A stretch of DNA of 64,000 nucleotides from Lysinibacillus_B sp042920265 (lineage in GTDB: Bacteria > Bacillota > Bacilli > Bacillales_A > Planococcaceae), in the NCBI RefSeq assembly GCF_042920265.1, contig NZ_JBDQZI010000011.1:62001-126000 (forward strand), read 5' to 3'. The position numbers and the translations under genes are program-made. Of the stretch, positions 53,363-62,415 are shown piece after piece. Position 1 is the first letter of the stretch; each line of letters begins with the position of its first letter. The notes beneath the pieces were generated by a model. The model saw only the letters and a list, made by a program, of their open reading frames with translations, had not been told where the DNA came from and did no database searches.

Positions 53363-54571
53363 ATGAGCGTACAAGATGTATTAAAAGCGAAACAACAGGA
53401 GCTGCAACAAGTGAATGGAAGTAAGCAACACTTATTCACAATGCCAACAACGAACTTATTCGGACAAGGCACAATTCTGGAAGTTGGTAAGTATTTAGTA
53501 CAATTCGAGTCTAAAAAAACACTTTTAGTGACGGATGAAGGCTTATACAACCTAGGTATCGCAGATCAAATCGCTAACATTATCCGTGAAGCAAATGTGG
53601 AGGTTGAAATCTTCCCGAAAGCTGAACCAAACCCAACAGATAAAAACGTACATGACGGCATCGCCGCTTATAAAGCAGCAGGCTGTGACTCGATTGTTTC
53701 TTTAGGTGGCGGATCCTCACATGACGCCGCAAAGGGCATTGGCTTATTAGCCTCAAACGGCGGACGTATCCATGATTATGAAGGTGTAGATAAATCCGAA
53801 AGCCCATTAGTACCTTACATCGCGATTAATACGACGGCAGGTACAGCATCTGAAATGACACGCTTTACGATTATTACAGACACAGAGCGCTCTGTAAAAA
53901 TGGCCATTGTCGATAAGCATATAACAGCACTTGTATCGATCAATGATCCAACGCTTATGATTGGTTTACCGCCTGCATTAACAGCTGCGACAGGTGTCGA
54001 TGCACTAACACATGCAGTCGAATCTTACGTATCGACAAATGCATCACCAATTACGGATGCATGTGCTGAAAAAGTATTTCAAATTATTCCGAAGTACTTA
54101 CCGCGCGCTTATTCAAACGGTGAAGACTTTGAGGCACGTGAACAAATGGTCTATGCACAGTTTTTAGCTGGCATGGCATTTAACAATGCTTCTCTTGGCT
54201 ATGTACACGCCATTGCGCACCAATTAGGGGGCTTCTACAACTACCCACACGGTGTATGTAACGCTATTTTACTACCGCACGTATGTCGCTTTAACTTAGT
54301 AGGTCGTGAAGAGCGCTTTGCTCGTATCGCGGAGTTGCTAGGGGAAAATATCGAAGGCTTAAGCGTACGCGAAGCAGCAGAGGTAGCAGTTTCTCGCATT
54401 GAACTCTTAACACAAGATTTAAATATCCCGACAGGCTTCAAGGAGCTAGGTGCTCGTGAGGAGGATATTCAAATATTAGCAGAAAATGCAATGAAGGACG
54501 TATGTGCGGCTACAAATCCGCGTAAGGCAACACTTGAAGACGTAATGGAAATCATTCGTCAAGCATACTAA
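53363..54571 (+). CDS. Iron-containing alcohol dehydrogenase
   Basis: A 402-residue group III dehydrogenase with the NAD-binding GGGSSHDAAKG and metal ligands in DALTHAVESY and HQLGGFYNYPHG. It is similar in layout to methanol and butanol dehydrogenases of bacilli. It interconverts alcohols and aldehydes with NAD(P). Strong GGAGGG ribosome site; terminator immediately after. Confidence 0.93.
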   Translation: MSVQDVLKAKQQELQQVNGSKQHLFTMPTTNLFGQGTILEVGKYLVQFESKKTLLVTDEGLYNLGIADQIANIIREANVEVEIFPKAEPNPTDKNVHDGIAAYKAAGCDSIVSLGGGSSHDAAKGIGLLASNGGRIHDYEGVDKSESPLVPYIAINTTAGTASEMTRFTIITDTERSVKMAIVDKHITALVSINDPTLMIGLPPALTAATGVDALTHAVESYVSTNASPITDACAEKVFQIIPKYLPRAYSNGEDFEAREQMVYAQFLAGMAFNNASLGYVHAIAHQLGGFYNYPHGVCNAILLPHVCRFNLVGREERFARIAELLGENIEGLSVREAAEVAVSRIELLTQDLNIPTGFKELGAREEDIQILAENAMKDVCAATNPRKATLEDVMEIIRQAY

Positions 54572-54578
54572 AACGCCC

Positions 54579-54610
54579 AAAGGCGACTTGCGTAATGCAA
54601 GTCGCCTTTT
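54579..54610. terminator. Bidirectional terminator
   Basis: AAAGGCGACTTGC pairs with GCAAGTCGCCTTTT between convergent stops at 54571 and 54613. Confidence 0.85.
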
Positions 54611-54612
54611 AC

Positions 54613-55362
54613 TTACTTCTTATTAAAGAAGCCCTTCCCTAACTTTTCAACGAGTCCTGGTGCAATTGCATACAATTTCGCTGTGAGTCCCATGACACGC
54701 GGTAAATTGACCTCTCGCACAGGTCGCTCAATTGTACGCACTACTTCTCGTGCTACTTTTTCTGGCTTTAGTAAAAAAGCTTGAATGGCATCACGATATG
54801 CATTCGTTGCATCTGCCTTTTGTAAAAATGGCGTATCGATGGGCCCTGGATAAATACCTGTCACCTTAATATGATGCTCCGCTAATTCCAATCGGACACC
54901 ATTTAAAAAGCCTGTTAGTGCATGCTTACTCGCTGCATATACACTCGCTTTACGCGTCGCAACCTTACCTGCCTGTGAGCTAACATAAATAAAATGCCCT
55001 GATCCACGCGCAATCATTTTCGGAGCAAGCCGCTTCGTTAAATAAATCGGTGCACGTACATTAATATCTAACATCGTATCAATGTCTTCATCTGCTAAAT
55101 CATACGCATTTTCAAAAACCCCAAGCCTCGCATTTAAAATCGCTACATCAATAGGTGGTAATGCCTCGACGACGCGATTCATATCTTCCGTTTTACGTAA
55201 ATCTGCCTGAATAACCTGTGCCCCTAGTCCAGCTAACGTGTTTAATGAAGACTCATTGCGACCTGTGGCATATACAATATACCCTTTCGCTATACACATT
55301 TCGGTTATTTTTAACCCTATTCCACTCGTCGCACCCGTAACAAAAATTGTTTTTTTATTCAT
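54613..55362 (-). CDS. Short-chain dehydrogenase
   Basis: A 249-residue SDR: TGATSGIG nucleotide motif, NARLGVF in place of NNAG, Ser in YVSSQAG, and YAASK catalytic motif. The ATG at 55362 follows AGGAAA; the upstream open frame to 55449 has no ribosome site. Substrate unknown. It is the first gene after the biotin operon direction but separated by its own 150-base gap. Confidence 0.88.
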   Translation of the reverse strand: MNKKTIFVTGATSGIGLKITEMCIAKGYIVYATGRNESSLNTLAGLGAQVIQADLRKTEDMNRVVEALPPIDVAILNARLGVFENAYDLADEDIDTMLDINVRAPIYLTKRLAPKMIARGSGHFIYVSSQAGKVATRKASVYAASKHALTGFLNGVRLELAEHHIKVTGIYPGPIDTPFLQKADATNAYRDAIQAFLLKPEKVAREVVRTIERPVREVNLPRVMGLTAKLYAIAPGLVEKLGKGFFNKK

Positions 55363-55514
55363 TTTCCTGCATACCTCCGACCAAAACTTAATTACATTAT
55401 AACAAGAAAATGGCTTGGCTTCTCTCTCATTATAAAAAGCCGTATACACGCCTGTTCAATAACGTATATACGACTTTTCAATTTATATTATTAGGGAGAG
55501 TATATAATGAACAA

Positions 55515-56516
55515 TTATGAGCAGAATGCTTCTTCTTGCTTGCCTGTTAATTCAATTTCGAAGCCTAAATCTTCTAACATGCGATAATCGCTATTTGCCT
55601 CTTGTCCTTCTGTTGTTAAATAATCGCCAACGAAAATACTGTTTGCTGCATACATCCCAAGCGGCTGAAGTGATCCAAGATTTACTTCACGACCACCTGA
55701 AATACGAATTTCTTTCGTTGGGTTCATATAACGGAATAACGCTAATACTTTTAAGCAGTAACGAGGGTTTAATTCCTTCGTCCCCTCTAGCTTTGTGCCA
55801 TCAATCGCATTTAAGAAATTGACAGGGATTGAATCGGCATCTAATTGATGAAGCGCGCGTGCAATATCCACAACATCTTCTTTTGTCTCTTTCATACCGA
55901 TAATGGCACCTGAGCAAGGAGAGATGCCATGCTTTTTCGCAACTTCCACTGTATTTACACGGTCTTCATACGTATGAGACGTCGTAATATACGAATGGTG
56001 GCGCTCCGATGTATTTAAGTTATGATTGTAACGATCCACACCCGCTTCTTTTAATTGCTGTGCTTGTTCTTCTTTTAATAATCCTAAACAAGCACACACC
56101 TTTAAGCCATACTTTTCTTTAATTTCTGTCACCGCTTCACTTACGACATTTACGTCTTTACGTGTTGGGCCACGTCCACTTGCGACGATACAATATGTAC
56201 CGATTTTATTTTCAAAGGCACGTTTTGCCCCTGCTAAAATCTCTTCCTTTGTAATAAACGGATATTTCTCGATTGGTGCTGTTGATTTGGAAGACTGTGA
56301 GCAATAACCGCAGTCCTCTGGGCAATAACCACTTTTCGCATTCATAATCATGTTTAGCTTTACTTTTTTACCATAATAGTGTTTACGAATCGCAAATGCT
56401 CCATCCATCAGCTTTAATAGCTCATCATCATCACTATTTAAAATCGCTAACGCTTCCTCATTACTAATCACCTTACCGGCAATAACTTCCTCTGCTAATT
56501 GTAACCAATTCATCAT
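55515..56516 (-). CDS. bioB: Biotin synthase
   Basis: A 333-residue radical-SAM enzyme with the cluster motif CPEDCGYC (Cys65, 69, 72), which inserts sulphur into dethiobiotin. The ATG at 56516 overlaps the bioY stop as ATGA and follows AAAGGAG; the longer frame is a shadow. It is the last gene of bioDAYB. Confidence 0.96.
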   Translation of the reverse strand: MMNWLQLAEEVIAGKVISNEEALAILNSDDDELLKLMDGAFAIRKHYYGKKVKLNMIMNAKSGYCPEDCGYCSQSSKSTAPIEKYPFITKEEILAGAKRAFENKIGTYCIVASGRGPTRKDVNVVSEAVTEIKEKYGLKVCACLGLLKEEQAQQLKEAGVDRYNHNLNTSERHHSYITTSHTYEDRVNTVEVAKKHGISPCSGAIIGMKETKEDVVDIARALHQLDADSIPVNFLNAIDGTKLEGTKELNPRYCLKVLALFRYMNPTKEIRISGGREVNLGSLQPLGMYAANSIFVGDYLTTEGQEANSDYRMLEDLGFEIELTGKQEEAFCS

Positions 56517-57103
56517 ACATGCTCCTTTTTTACGTGTACTATTTTCAATGATCGTGCCGAACGAAATACGGGATATAGTCGTTCCGCTAACAGTGCAGAA
56601 GCAATTGCTAAGCAAAAGTCTGCAACAATACTATTTAAAAATCCAACTACTAAAATATGTGACCAGCTTGTTTTCACATCGAGCCAAATATTTAAAGCTA
56701 CATATAAATACGGTACCGCGACGGCGTAAATGAGAATCAACCCGACAATATTGGCACCGATAAAATGCTTTTTCGTTGGTGCTTCTACTTTTTCAATAAG
56801 CCAGCCGATGACAAACGCAGCAAGGGCAAAACCAATTAAATAACCAAATGTCGGCTGCATCACATAGGTAATTCCCCCGCCTTGCGTAAATACAGGTAAC
56901 CCTACTAAACCAATGCCAATATAAACGACCTGGCTAAGCAAACCATTGCGACTACCGAGCAAACACCCTGCTAAAAAAACAAAGACAATTTGCAATGTAA
57001 ATGGTACGACTGGTAATGGTACTTTAATAAAGGCGCCAATGGCAGTTAATGCGGCAAATAGCGCAATCATGACGAGTGAAAGGGTTGATTGTCGTTGCTG
57101 CAT
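56513..57103 (-). CDS. bioY: BioY biotin transporter (S component)
   Basis: A 196-residue protein with about six membrane helices and the family sequence IGAFIKVPLPVVPFTLQIVF. BioY imports biotin, usually with the ECF module EcfAA'T, not in this window. I use the ATG at 57103 after GGGAGG. It sits between bioA and bioB, and its placement suggests one co-regulated synthesis and uptake unit. Confidence 0.94.
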   Translation of the reverse strand: MQQRQSTLSLVMIALFAALTAIGAFIKVPLPVVPFTLQIVFVFLAGCLLGSRNGLLSQVVYIGIGLVGLPVFTQGGGITYVMQPTFGYLIGFALAAFVIGWLIEKVEAPTKKHFIGANIVGLILIYAVAVPYLYVALNIWLDVKTSWSHILVVGFLNSIVADFCLAIASALLAERLYPVFRSARSLKIVHVKKEHV

Positions 57104-57107
57104 TGCT

Positions 57108-58475
57108 TTATTCCTCCCGTTCTGCAAAAAATTGTTCGATTGTTTCTTTTGTTGTCTGAATCATAAAATGCATTTCCTCATCGGTAATGATATAAGGTGG
57201 CATAAAATATAAAATATTGCCAAGCGGTCGAATGAGTAGCCCTTTTGTTAATGCTCTTTTATAAATTTGATAACCTATACGCTCTTCACTTGGCAGCGGC
57301 TCCTTTGTATCCCGATCAGCTACGAGTTCAATTGCGCCTACTAGCCCTACTTGGCGATATTCACCAACATAAGGAAGGTGACTAAATGCCTCGGTTGCGA
57401 GCTTTCTCATTTGCTCTCCCTTATCTTTTACAATATCGATATAGTTCTCCTCTTCGAAAATCGTCAATACTTCAAGCGCTACGCGGCAAGCGAGTGTATT
57501 GCCTGTATAGCTATGTGAATGTAAAAATGCCTTCATCGTGCCATAATCATCGTAAAAAGCATCATATACTTCATCTGTTGTTAAGACAGCGGATAGTGGT
57601 AAATACCCTCCTGTTAACCCTTTCGATAAACACATAAAATCAGGTGAAATGCCAGCTTGCTCACAAGCAAACAGTGTTCCCGTACGACCGAAACCAACCG
57701 CGATTTCATCTGCGATGAGATGCACATCAAACTTCGTACATAATTCGCGCAATCGCTTTAAGTAAATTGGCGGGTACATTTTCATCCCTGCTGCCGCTTG
57801 AATGAGTGGCTCAATAATAACCGCTGTAATTTCCTCATGATGTGCAGCTAATTCCTCTTCTACATAACGAATACATTGTGCTTGACAGCTCCCAGGCTTG
57901 TCATGAAATGGACAACGAAAACAGTCAGGTCCCTGCGCCCGTACTGTATCGAGTAATAGTGGCTGATACACTTCGTTATAAAGATCCACACCACCTACTG
58001 ACAGCGCACCAAGTGTTTCGCCGTGATAAGCATCCGTTAAAGCAAGAAATCGCTTTTTCGTCTTCTTCCCACTTTGCATATGGTATTGAAAGCTCATTTT
58101 TAATGCGACTTCAATAGCAGCTGAGCCGTTATCTGCGAAAAAGACTTTGTTCAAGCCTTCTGGGGTTAACGCCACTAATTTTTCTGCGACCTTCACAGCG
58201 GGCTCATGCGTAAAATTCGCAAAAATGGCGTGCTCTAGTGTAAAGGCTTGCTCACTTAATGCTTGGCTAATACGAGAATTCGCATGACCAAATAAATTCA
58301 CCCACCAAGAAGACACAGCATCTAAATAACGATTGTCATACTCATCGTAAAGCCACACACCTTTACCACTTTTAATCACAATCGGTGGAAACTGCTCATA
58401 ATCTTTCATTTGTGAGCATGGATGCCAAACATGTTGTAAATCTCTCGCTTGCCATTCAGATAATGGTTGTTTCAT
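57108..58475 (-). CDS. bioA: Adenosylmethionine-8-amino-7-oxononanoate aminotransferase
   Basis: A 455-residue PLP enzyme, with the MKQPLSEWQARDLQHVWHPCSQ start and the lysine in CLSKGLTGGYLPLSAV. It makes 7,8-diaminopelargonate. The ATG at 58475 follows AAAGG by 10 bases, overlapping the bioD end by 20 bases. The open frame runs 165 bases further up as a shadow. Confidence 0.95.
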   Translation of the reverse strand: MKQPLSEWQARDLQHVWHPCSQMKDYEQFPPIVIKSGKGVWLYDEYDNRYLDAVSSWWVNLFGHANSRISQALSEQAFTLEHAIFANFTHEPAVKVAEKLVALTPEGLNKVFFADNGSAAIEVALKMSFQYHMQSGKKTKKRFLALTDAYHGETLGALSVGGVDLYNEVYQPLLLDTVRAQGPDCFRCPFHDKPGSCQAQCIRYVEEELAAHHEEITAVIIEPLIQAAAGMKMYPPIYLKRLRELCTKFDVHLIADEIAVGFGRTGTLFACEQAGISPDFMCLSKGLTGGYLPLSAVLTTDEVYDAFYDDYGTMKAFLHSHSYTGNTLACRVALEVLTIFEEENYIDIVKDKGEQMRKLATEAFSHLPYVGEYRQVGLVGAIELVADRDTKEPLPSEERIGYQIYKRALTKGLLIRPLGNILYFMPPYIITDEEMHFMIQTTKETIEQFFAEREE

Positions 58476-59160
58476 GTTGATACAGCCTTTCAAATAATGA
58501 TGTGTGCTTGATAGAATAGTTGACGACATGTGATATGTCATGCAGTTGCGGAATAACAGCATATGGTAGTGCACGATGCTGTAAAACCGTTGCAATATTA
58601 TTCTGTTCCATATCACTTCCCGTATCGCCATTAAAGACAATGCCTAGCACGTCAATTCCGCGTGCAGTTAATACTTCTAACGTCAACAACGTGTGGTTAA
58701 TCGTCCCAAGCTTCGTACGTGCTACAACGACGACTGGTAATTGACTTTGCGTAATGACATCAAGCAATGTTTCCTTTCCGTTTGCATCTAGCGGTACAAA
58801 AATGCCCCCTGCTCCTTCACAAATAACGACATCATAAGCATGTTGCAGTCTCTGTATTTGCTGTAATAAGCGCATTGTATCAATTTGCTGACCCTCCAGT
58901 TGTGCAGCAAAATGTGGTGATGCCGGCTCTTTGAATGAATAATCATTCAATTCGACTTCGTTCAGTTTTTGCAATGAATAGGTTTCATACATGGTTGTAT
59001 CATAATAGTAAGCCTTCCCTTGCTCGATCACCTCACCCGTTTGTACCGGTTTGTACGGTGTTACACGAAGTCCTTGCTCTTGTAGCTGGCGCATTAACAA
59101 TGTCGTGACACATGTTTTTCCGACATCTGTATCTGTGCCGACTACCCAAAAATGTGGCAT
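58456..59160 (-). CDS. bioD: Dethiobiotin synthetase
   Basis: A 234-residue ATP-dependent enzyme with the P-loop GTDTDVGKT (8-16) and a central CEGAGGIFVPLD. It closes the ureido ring of dethiobiotin. The ATG at 59160 follows GAGGAGG. It is the first gene of bioDAYB. No bioF or bioW is here, so pelargonate comes from elsewhere. Confidence 0.95.
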   Translation of the reverse strand: MPHFWVVGTDTDVGKTCVTTLLMRQLQEQGLRVTPYKPVQTGEVIEQGKAYYYDTTMYETYSLQKLNEVELNDYSFKEPASPHFAAQLEGQQIDTMRLLQQIQRLQHAYDVVICEGAGGIFVPLDANGKETLLDVITQSQLPVVVVARTKLGTINHTLLTLEVLTARGIDVLGIVFNGDTGSDMEQNNIATVLQHRALPYAVIPQLHDISHVVNYSIKHTSLFERLYQHETTII

Positions 59161-59181
59161 TGTTAACCTCCTCTTCATTTA

Positions 59182-59211
59182 CGTTAACTGTTTACATTTT
59201 TAAGTTAACAC
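59182..59211. promoter_or_regulatory. BirA-type operator of the biotin operon
   Basis: GTTAAC half-sites at 59183-59188 and 59204-59209 are separated by 15 bases (TGTTAAC-N15-GTTAAC on the minus strand), matching the Bacillus BirA operator. It lies just upstream of the bioD start, so BirA-biotinyl-AMP should repress the operon. Confidence 0.75.
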
Positions 59212-59329
59212 AATTATTCTTATTTTGTAAATGCTCTTTTATGAAACAAAATGCTACATTCGAAAATTCAAATGATGAATAGATTATGTTATAGTAAAGT
59301 CCAATCATATGGAAAAAGGGGATTTTTTT

Positions 59330-59386
59330 ATGTTCAATAAGCAATTTCGTGAGATTGTAATAAACGGGGAGGGATGTGCAAAATAA
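59330..59386 (+). CDS. Leader peptide frame uORF1 before the rsgA-like gene
   Basis: An 18-codon frame, MFNKQFREIVINGEGCAK, follows AAAAGGGG by eight bases. It ends 10 bases before a hairpin that covers the ribosome site of the downstream GTPase gene. This is the layout of a translation attenuation leader. The peptide itself is unknown. Confidence 0.55.
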   Translation: MFNKQFREIVINGEGCAK

Positions 59387-59409
59387 TGCATAAAACCTCC
59401 CAAAAGTGA
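59386..59409 (+). CDS. Mini frame uORF2 (7 codons) inside the leader hairpin
   Basis: ATG CAT AAA ACC TCC CAA AAG TGA begins on the stop of uORF1 (TAATG) and runs through the left hairpin arm. GGGGAGGG lies 12 bases upstream. A ribosome re-initiating here would pull apart the hairpin and expose the GTPase ribosome site. Existence as a translated frame is inferred. Confidence 0.4.
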   Translation: MHKTSQK

Positions 59410-59428
59410 CAAACCAACTTTTAGGAGG
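59396..59428 (+). promoter_or_regulatory. Hairpin sequestering the GTPase ribosome binding site
   Basis: CCTCCCAAAAGT (59396-59407) pairs with ACTTTTAGGAGG (59417-59428), one mismatch. The right arm is the GGAGG site that serves the TTG at 59437. Translation through the left arm by uORF2 would free it. Confidence 0.7.
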
Positions 59429-59436
59429 CAATAAAA

Positions 59437-60528
59437 TTGAATACAATCAATATGAAAAATCTAGGGCTTACTGAAGCAATGCTACAGGAAGCTAAACAAT
59501 ATAAACGTCTATACATTGGGCGAATTTCATCCCAATCTAAAAATTTATACAAAGTAATAACAGAAAATGGGGAATTGATAGCTGAAATATCTGGGAAGTT
59601 TCACCACAGTATAAATGACCTAACAGACTATCCATCTGTGGGGGATTTTGTCATGATTGACCGAACAGATTATACCGATGGCAACGGGATTATTCATCAT
59701 GTGCTCACTCGGAAAAGTGTATTTGGGCGAAAAGTGGCAGGTTCTACGAATGACAAACAAATTGTCGCAACGAATATCGATATCGTTTTTATTTGTATGT
59801 CACTAAACAATGACTTTAATCTCCGTAGATTAGAGCGCTATCTTTCTATCGCTTGGGATAGTGGGGCGACACCGATTATTGTGCTGACAAAATCAGACTT
59901 ATGCCAAGAAATTGAGCAAAAACTGAGCGAAATATATGCGATTGCAATAGGTGTAGATGTACTCGTAACAACTAGTATTTCTGATACTGGACATCACCCT
60001 ATTACTAATTATCTTGCACCTGGTCGAACGGTAGCATTTATTGGCTCATCGGGCGTTGGAAAATCAACCTTAATCAACCGTCTGCTCGGTCAACCTATTT
60101 TGGTGACAAATGAAATAAGAAATGACGATAAGGGCAGGCATACTACGACAAGACGTGAACTACTTCTATTGCCGAATTTAGGTGTCGTAATCGATACGCC
60201 AGGTATGCGAGAACTCGGTATTATTAGCGCCGATTTAGCTACATCTTTTGCTGACATTGATGACCTCGCTGCTCAATGCCGATTTAGTGATTGTATGCAT
60301 CAAACTGAGCCGAGCTGCGCTGTCCAAAAAGCGATTGAAGATGGCACTCTATCAATAGAACGATTGGAAAGCTACCGCAAACTTCAGAAGGAAACAAAGT
60401 ATGACGGCCTGAATGCCAAAATGATTGAAAAAGAAAAGTTAAATCATATGTTTCATACGATGGGCGGGATGAAAAACGCGAGGAAATTCCTCAAAGAGCA
60501 ACAGAGCAAAAAAGGACGGAATAAATAA
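59437..60528 (+). CDS. RsgA-like ribosome small-subunit-dependent GTPase
   Basis: A 363-residue circularly permuted GTPase: OB-fold N-terminus, then G4 TKSD (151-154), G1 GSSGVGKST (203-211), G3 DTPG (253-256), and the zinc finger Cys281, Cys286, His288, Cys294 (CRFSDCMHQTEPSC). RsgA releases factors from the maturing 30S subunit. The usual single-copy rsgA of Bacillales sits in another operon, so this may be a second type; I do not know whether a further copy exists. The TTG start has GGAGG eight bases before it, in a regulatory hairpin. Confidence 0.9.
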   Translation: MNTINMKNLGLTEAMLQEAKQYKRLYIGRISSQSKNLYKVITENGELIAEISGKFHHSINDLTDYPSVGDFVMIDRTDYTDGNGIIHHVLTRKSVFGRKVAGSTNDKQIVATNIDIVFICMSLNNDFNLRRLERYLSIAWDSGATPIIVLTKSDLCQEIEQKLSEIYAIAIGVDVLVTTSISDTGHHPITNYLAPGRTVAFIGSSGVGKSTLINRLLGQPILVTNEIRNDDKGRHTTTRRELLLLPNLGVVIDTPGMRELGIISADLATSFADIDDLAAQCRFSDCMHQTEPSCAVQKAIEDGTLSIERLESYRKLQKETKYDGLNAKMIEKEKLNHMFHTMGGMKNARKFLKEQQSKKGRNK

Positions 60529-60594
60529 GCCCTTTCATTGAAATGGCCGCTTGACTATATGTACAATTTCTAATAATAAAGATATTCCGACTGT

Positions 60595-60633
60595 AGAAGG
60601 GGCTATCCATTGATTGGATAGCCCCTTCTTTTC
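60595..60633. terminator. Bidirectional terminator
   Basis: GAAGGGGCTATCCA pairs with TGGATAGCCCCTTC between the convergent stops at 60528 and 60636. Confidence 0.85.
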
Positions 60634-60635
60634 AC

Positions 60636-61529
60636 CTAAATTAAAACATTTAAACGGTTACAGGCTTCTTCATATTCAGCTTTTAACTGCGAGACAATTT
60701 GTGCGATTGATTGGCATTCTGAAATGGCTGCTACTCCTTGCCCTGCTGAAAAAATATCACGCCATGCTTTATGATCATCAAAGTCCATTTTGCCCTTTCC
60801 ACTTGTTAACTCCGAAACGTTAATCCCACTTGCCGTTAACGACGGAATCAGGAAATTCGCATTGACACCACTAATCGCATCTGTATAAACAATATCTTCA
60901 CTTGAGCTGTTGATAATCATCTCTTTATAAGTATCTGGCGCGTTGCCTTCTTCCGCTACAATAAAACGCGTCCCCATATAAGCGTAATCCGCACCAATTG
61001 CACGTGCAGCCGCGATATCTGCCCCTGTCGAAATAGCACCTGCTAAAATAATGTCCCCTTTGAAAAATGACTTCACAGCCGCAACAAAGGCAAACGGATT
61101 TAACTGCCCACCATGTCCCCCTGCACCTGCACATACTAAAATAAGCCCATCTACTCCTGCCATTGCTGCTTTTTTTGCGTGCTTTTCAATAACCACATCC
61201 GAATATACTTTTCCACCGTAGCTATGTACGATCTCTACAATCGGTGTTGGGTTGCCAAGCGATGTAATAACAAGTGGTGGCTGATACTTCTTAATTAGCT
61301 CTACATCCTCGTCATAGCGCGGATTTTCTCCTTTATGGCAAATGATATTGACACCCCACTTCTCTGTTGGTAGTGCTTCTTTAATTTCTGTTAACCATTC
61401 CTCACATACACTAATCGGACGCGCATTTAATAATGGAAATGTACCAATGATACCAGCGCGTGCAGATTCAATTACCATCTTTGGATTTGATATTAAAAAC
61501 ATCGGTGCCACAATTACTGGCAATTGCAT
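60636..61529 (-). CDS. Nitronate monooxygenase family protein
   Basis: A 297-residue FMN barrel protein: LPVIVAPMFLISNP, VCAGAGGHGGQLNPF, and GADYAYMGTRFIVAEE. It differs from the homologue at 31928 in length and context. Such enzymes oxidise propionate-3-nitronate and related nitronates. Good ribosome site AAAAGGGG. Confidence 0.88.
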   Translation of the reverse strand: MQLPVIVAPMFLISNPKMVIESARAGIIGTFPLLNARPISVCEEWLTEIKEALPTEKWGVNIICHKGENPRYDEDVELIKKYQPPLVITSLGNPTPIVEIVHSYGGKVYSDVVIEKHAKKAAMAGVDGLILVCAGAGGHGGQLNPFAFVAAVKSFFKGDIILAGAISTGADIAAARAIGADYAYMGTRFIVAEEGNAPDTYKEMIINSSSEDIVYTDAISGVNANFLIPSLTASGINVSELTSGKGKMDFDDHKAWRDIFSAGQGVAAISECQSIAQIVSQLKAEYEEACNRLNVLI

Positions 61530-61956
61530 AAAAACACCCCTTTTCTCGTATTAACATTAAAATTCTCCATAAAACTGAATATCCCTTCATTTTTTGCATT
61601 TTATTTTTTTGTTATTTCTCTAAATCTCCCCTACAGTTTGACTTTTAAATGGTTAATTGCACATCTATATATTCAATAATGGAATAAACTAAACGTAGGT
61701 GCATGATTCACACATCAAATTCATACTATGGTAATACAGAGGAGTTGAGGTATAGAGGGGCAGAGGGTGTATGGCGCTGGCTTCACTAAGCATTAGCTCA
61801 CAATCGAATCAAGGTAACGCGAAAGTAAACTTTAAATTTGTTCAACTATATGTATGTCTCTCACAAAATTGTGACGAAATGTTTAGTGGATGCGACGGGA
61901 AGGTCAGCTTGGATTTGCAAATGACTAAGCATTTTTAATCAATTGGAGGTGAAAAC
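61530..61956. other. Intergenic region without a supported gene
   Basis: AT-rich region before doxX. A 33-codon frame at 61773 has a weak ribosome site and is not supported. No clear repeat or hairpin. Confidence 0.4.
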
Positions 61957-62313
61957 ATGCAAATCGTCATCTGGGTATTACAAGGCTTACTGGCAGCTGT
62001 TTTTATTTTCGCGGGTTATGGGAAATTAACTGGATCAAAAATGCATAAAGAAAACTTCATCAAATGGGAATTGCCACAATGGTTCCGTGTGTTCACAGGG
62101 ATCATCGAATTTGGTTCAGCTATTATGCTAATTGTAGGTTTCTGGAATGACATGTGGGCTGTATATGGGGCTATCGTTTTAATTTTAGTAAGTATTGGTG
62201 GGATTTTTACACATATTCGTATAAGAGATAGCTGGAGAGCTACAATGCCGATTTTTTCGCTCGGTGTGATTGCACTTCTATTATTCTTCTTAATCATTTA
62301 TAGTGTAGGATAA
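61957..62313 (+). CDS. DoxX-family membrane protein
   Basis: A 118-residue protein with four membrane helices (about 4-20, 45-62, 66-83 and 93-113); the family mark is VFIFAGYGKLTGSKMH near the N-terminus and FRVFTGIIEFGSAIMLI. GGAGGTG precedes the ATG by six bases. Members are linked to redox and thiosulfate or radical defence, but no general function is settled. It is convergent with nsrR. Confidence 0.85.
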   Translation: MQIVIWVLQGLLAAVFIFAGYGKLTGSKMHKENFIKWELPQWFRVFTGIIEFGSAIMLIVGFWNDMWAVYGAIVLILVSIGGIFTHIRIRDSWRATMPIFSLGVIALLLFFLIIYSVG

Positions 62314-62368
62314 AATGTCCTCATAACTGTTCCGTAGTAAGGAAAGTCTTTTCTTAACACATTAATAT

Positions 62369-62410
62369 AAAAGGCATACCTTGACCTATTTGGTTCAAGA
62401 TATGCCTTTT
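62369..62410. terminator. Bidirectional terminator
   Basis: AAAAGGCATACCTTGA pairs with TCAAGATATGCCTTTT between the doxX and nsrR stops. Confidence 0.8.
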
Positions 62411-62415
62411 ATTGA

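Noticed and set aside
61773..61874. 33-codon frame before doxX
   Set aside because: Weak ribosome site at poor spacing and no family similarity.
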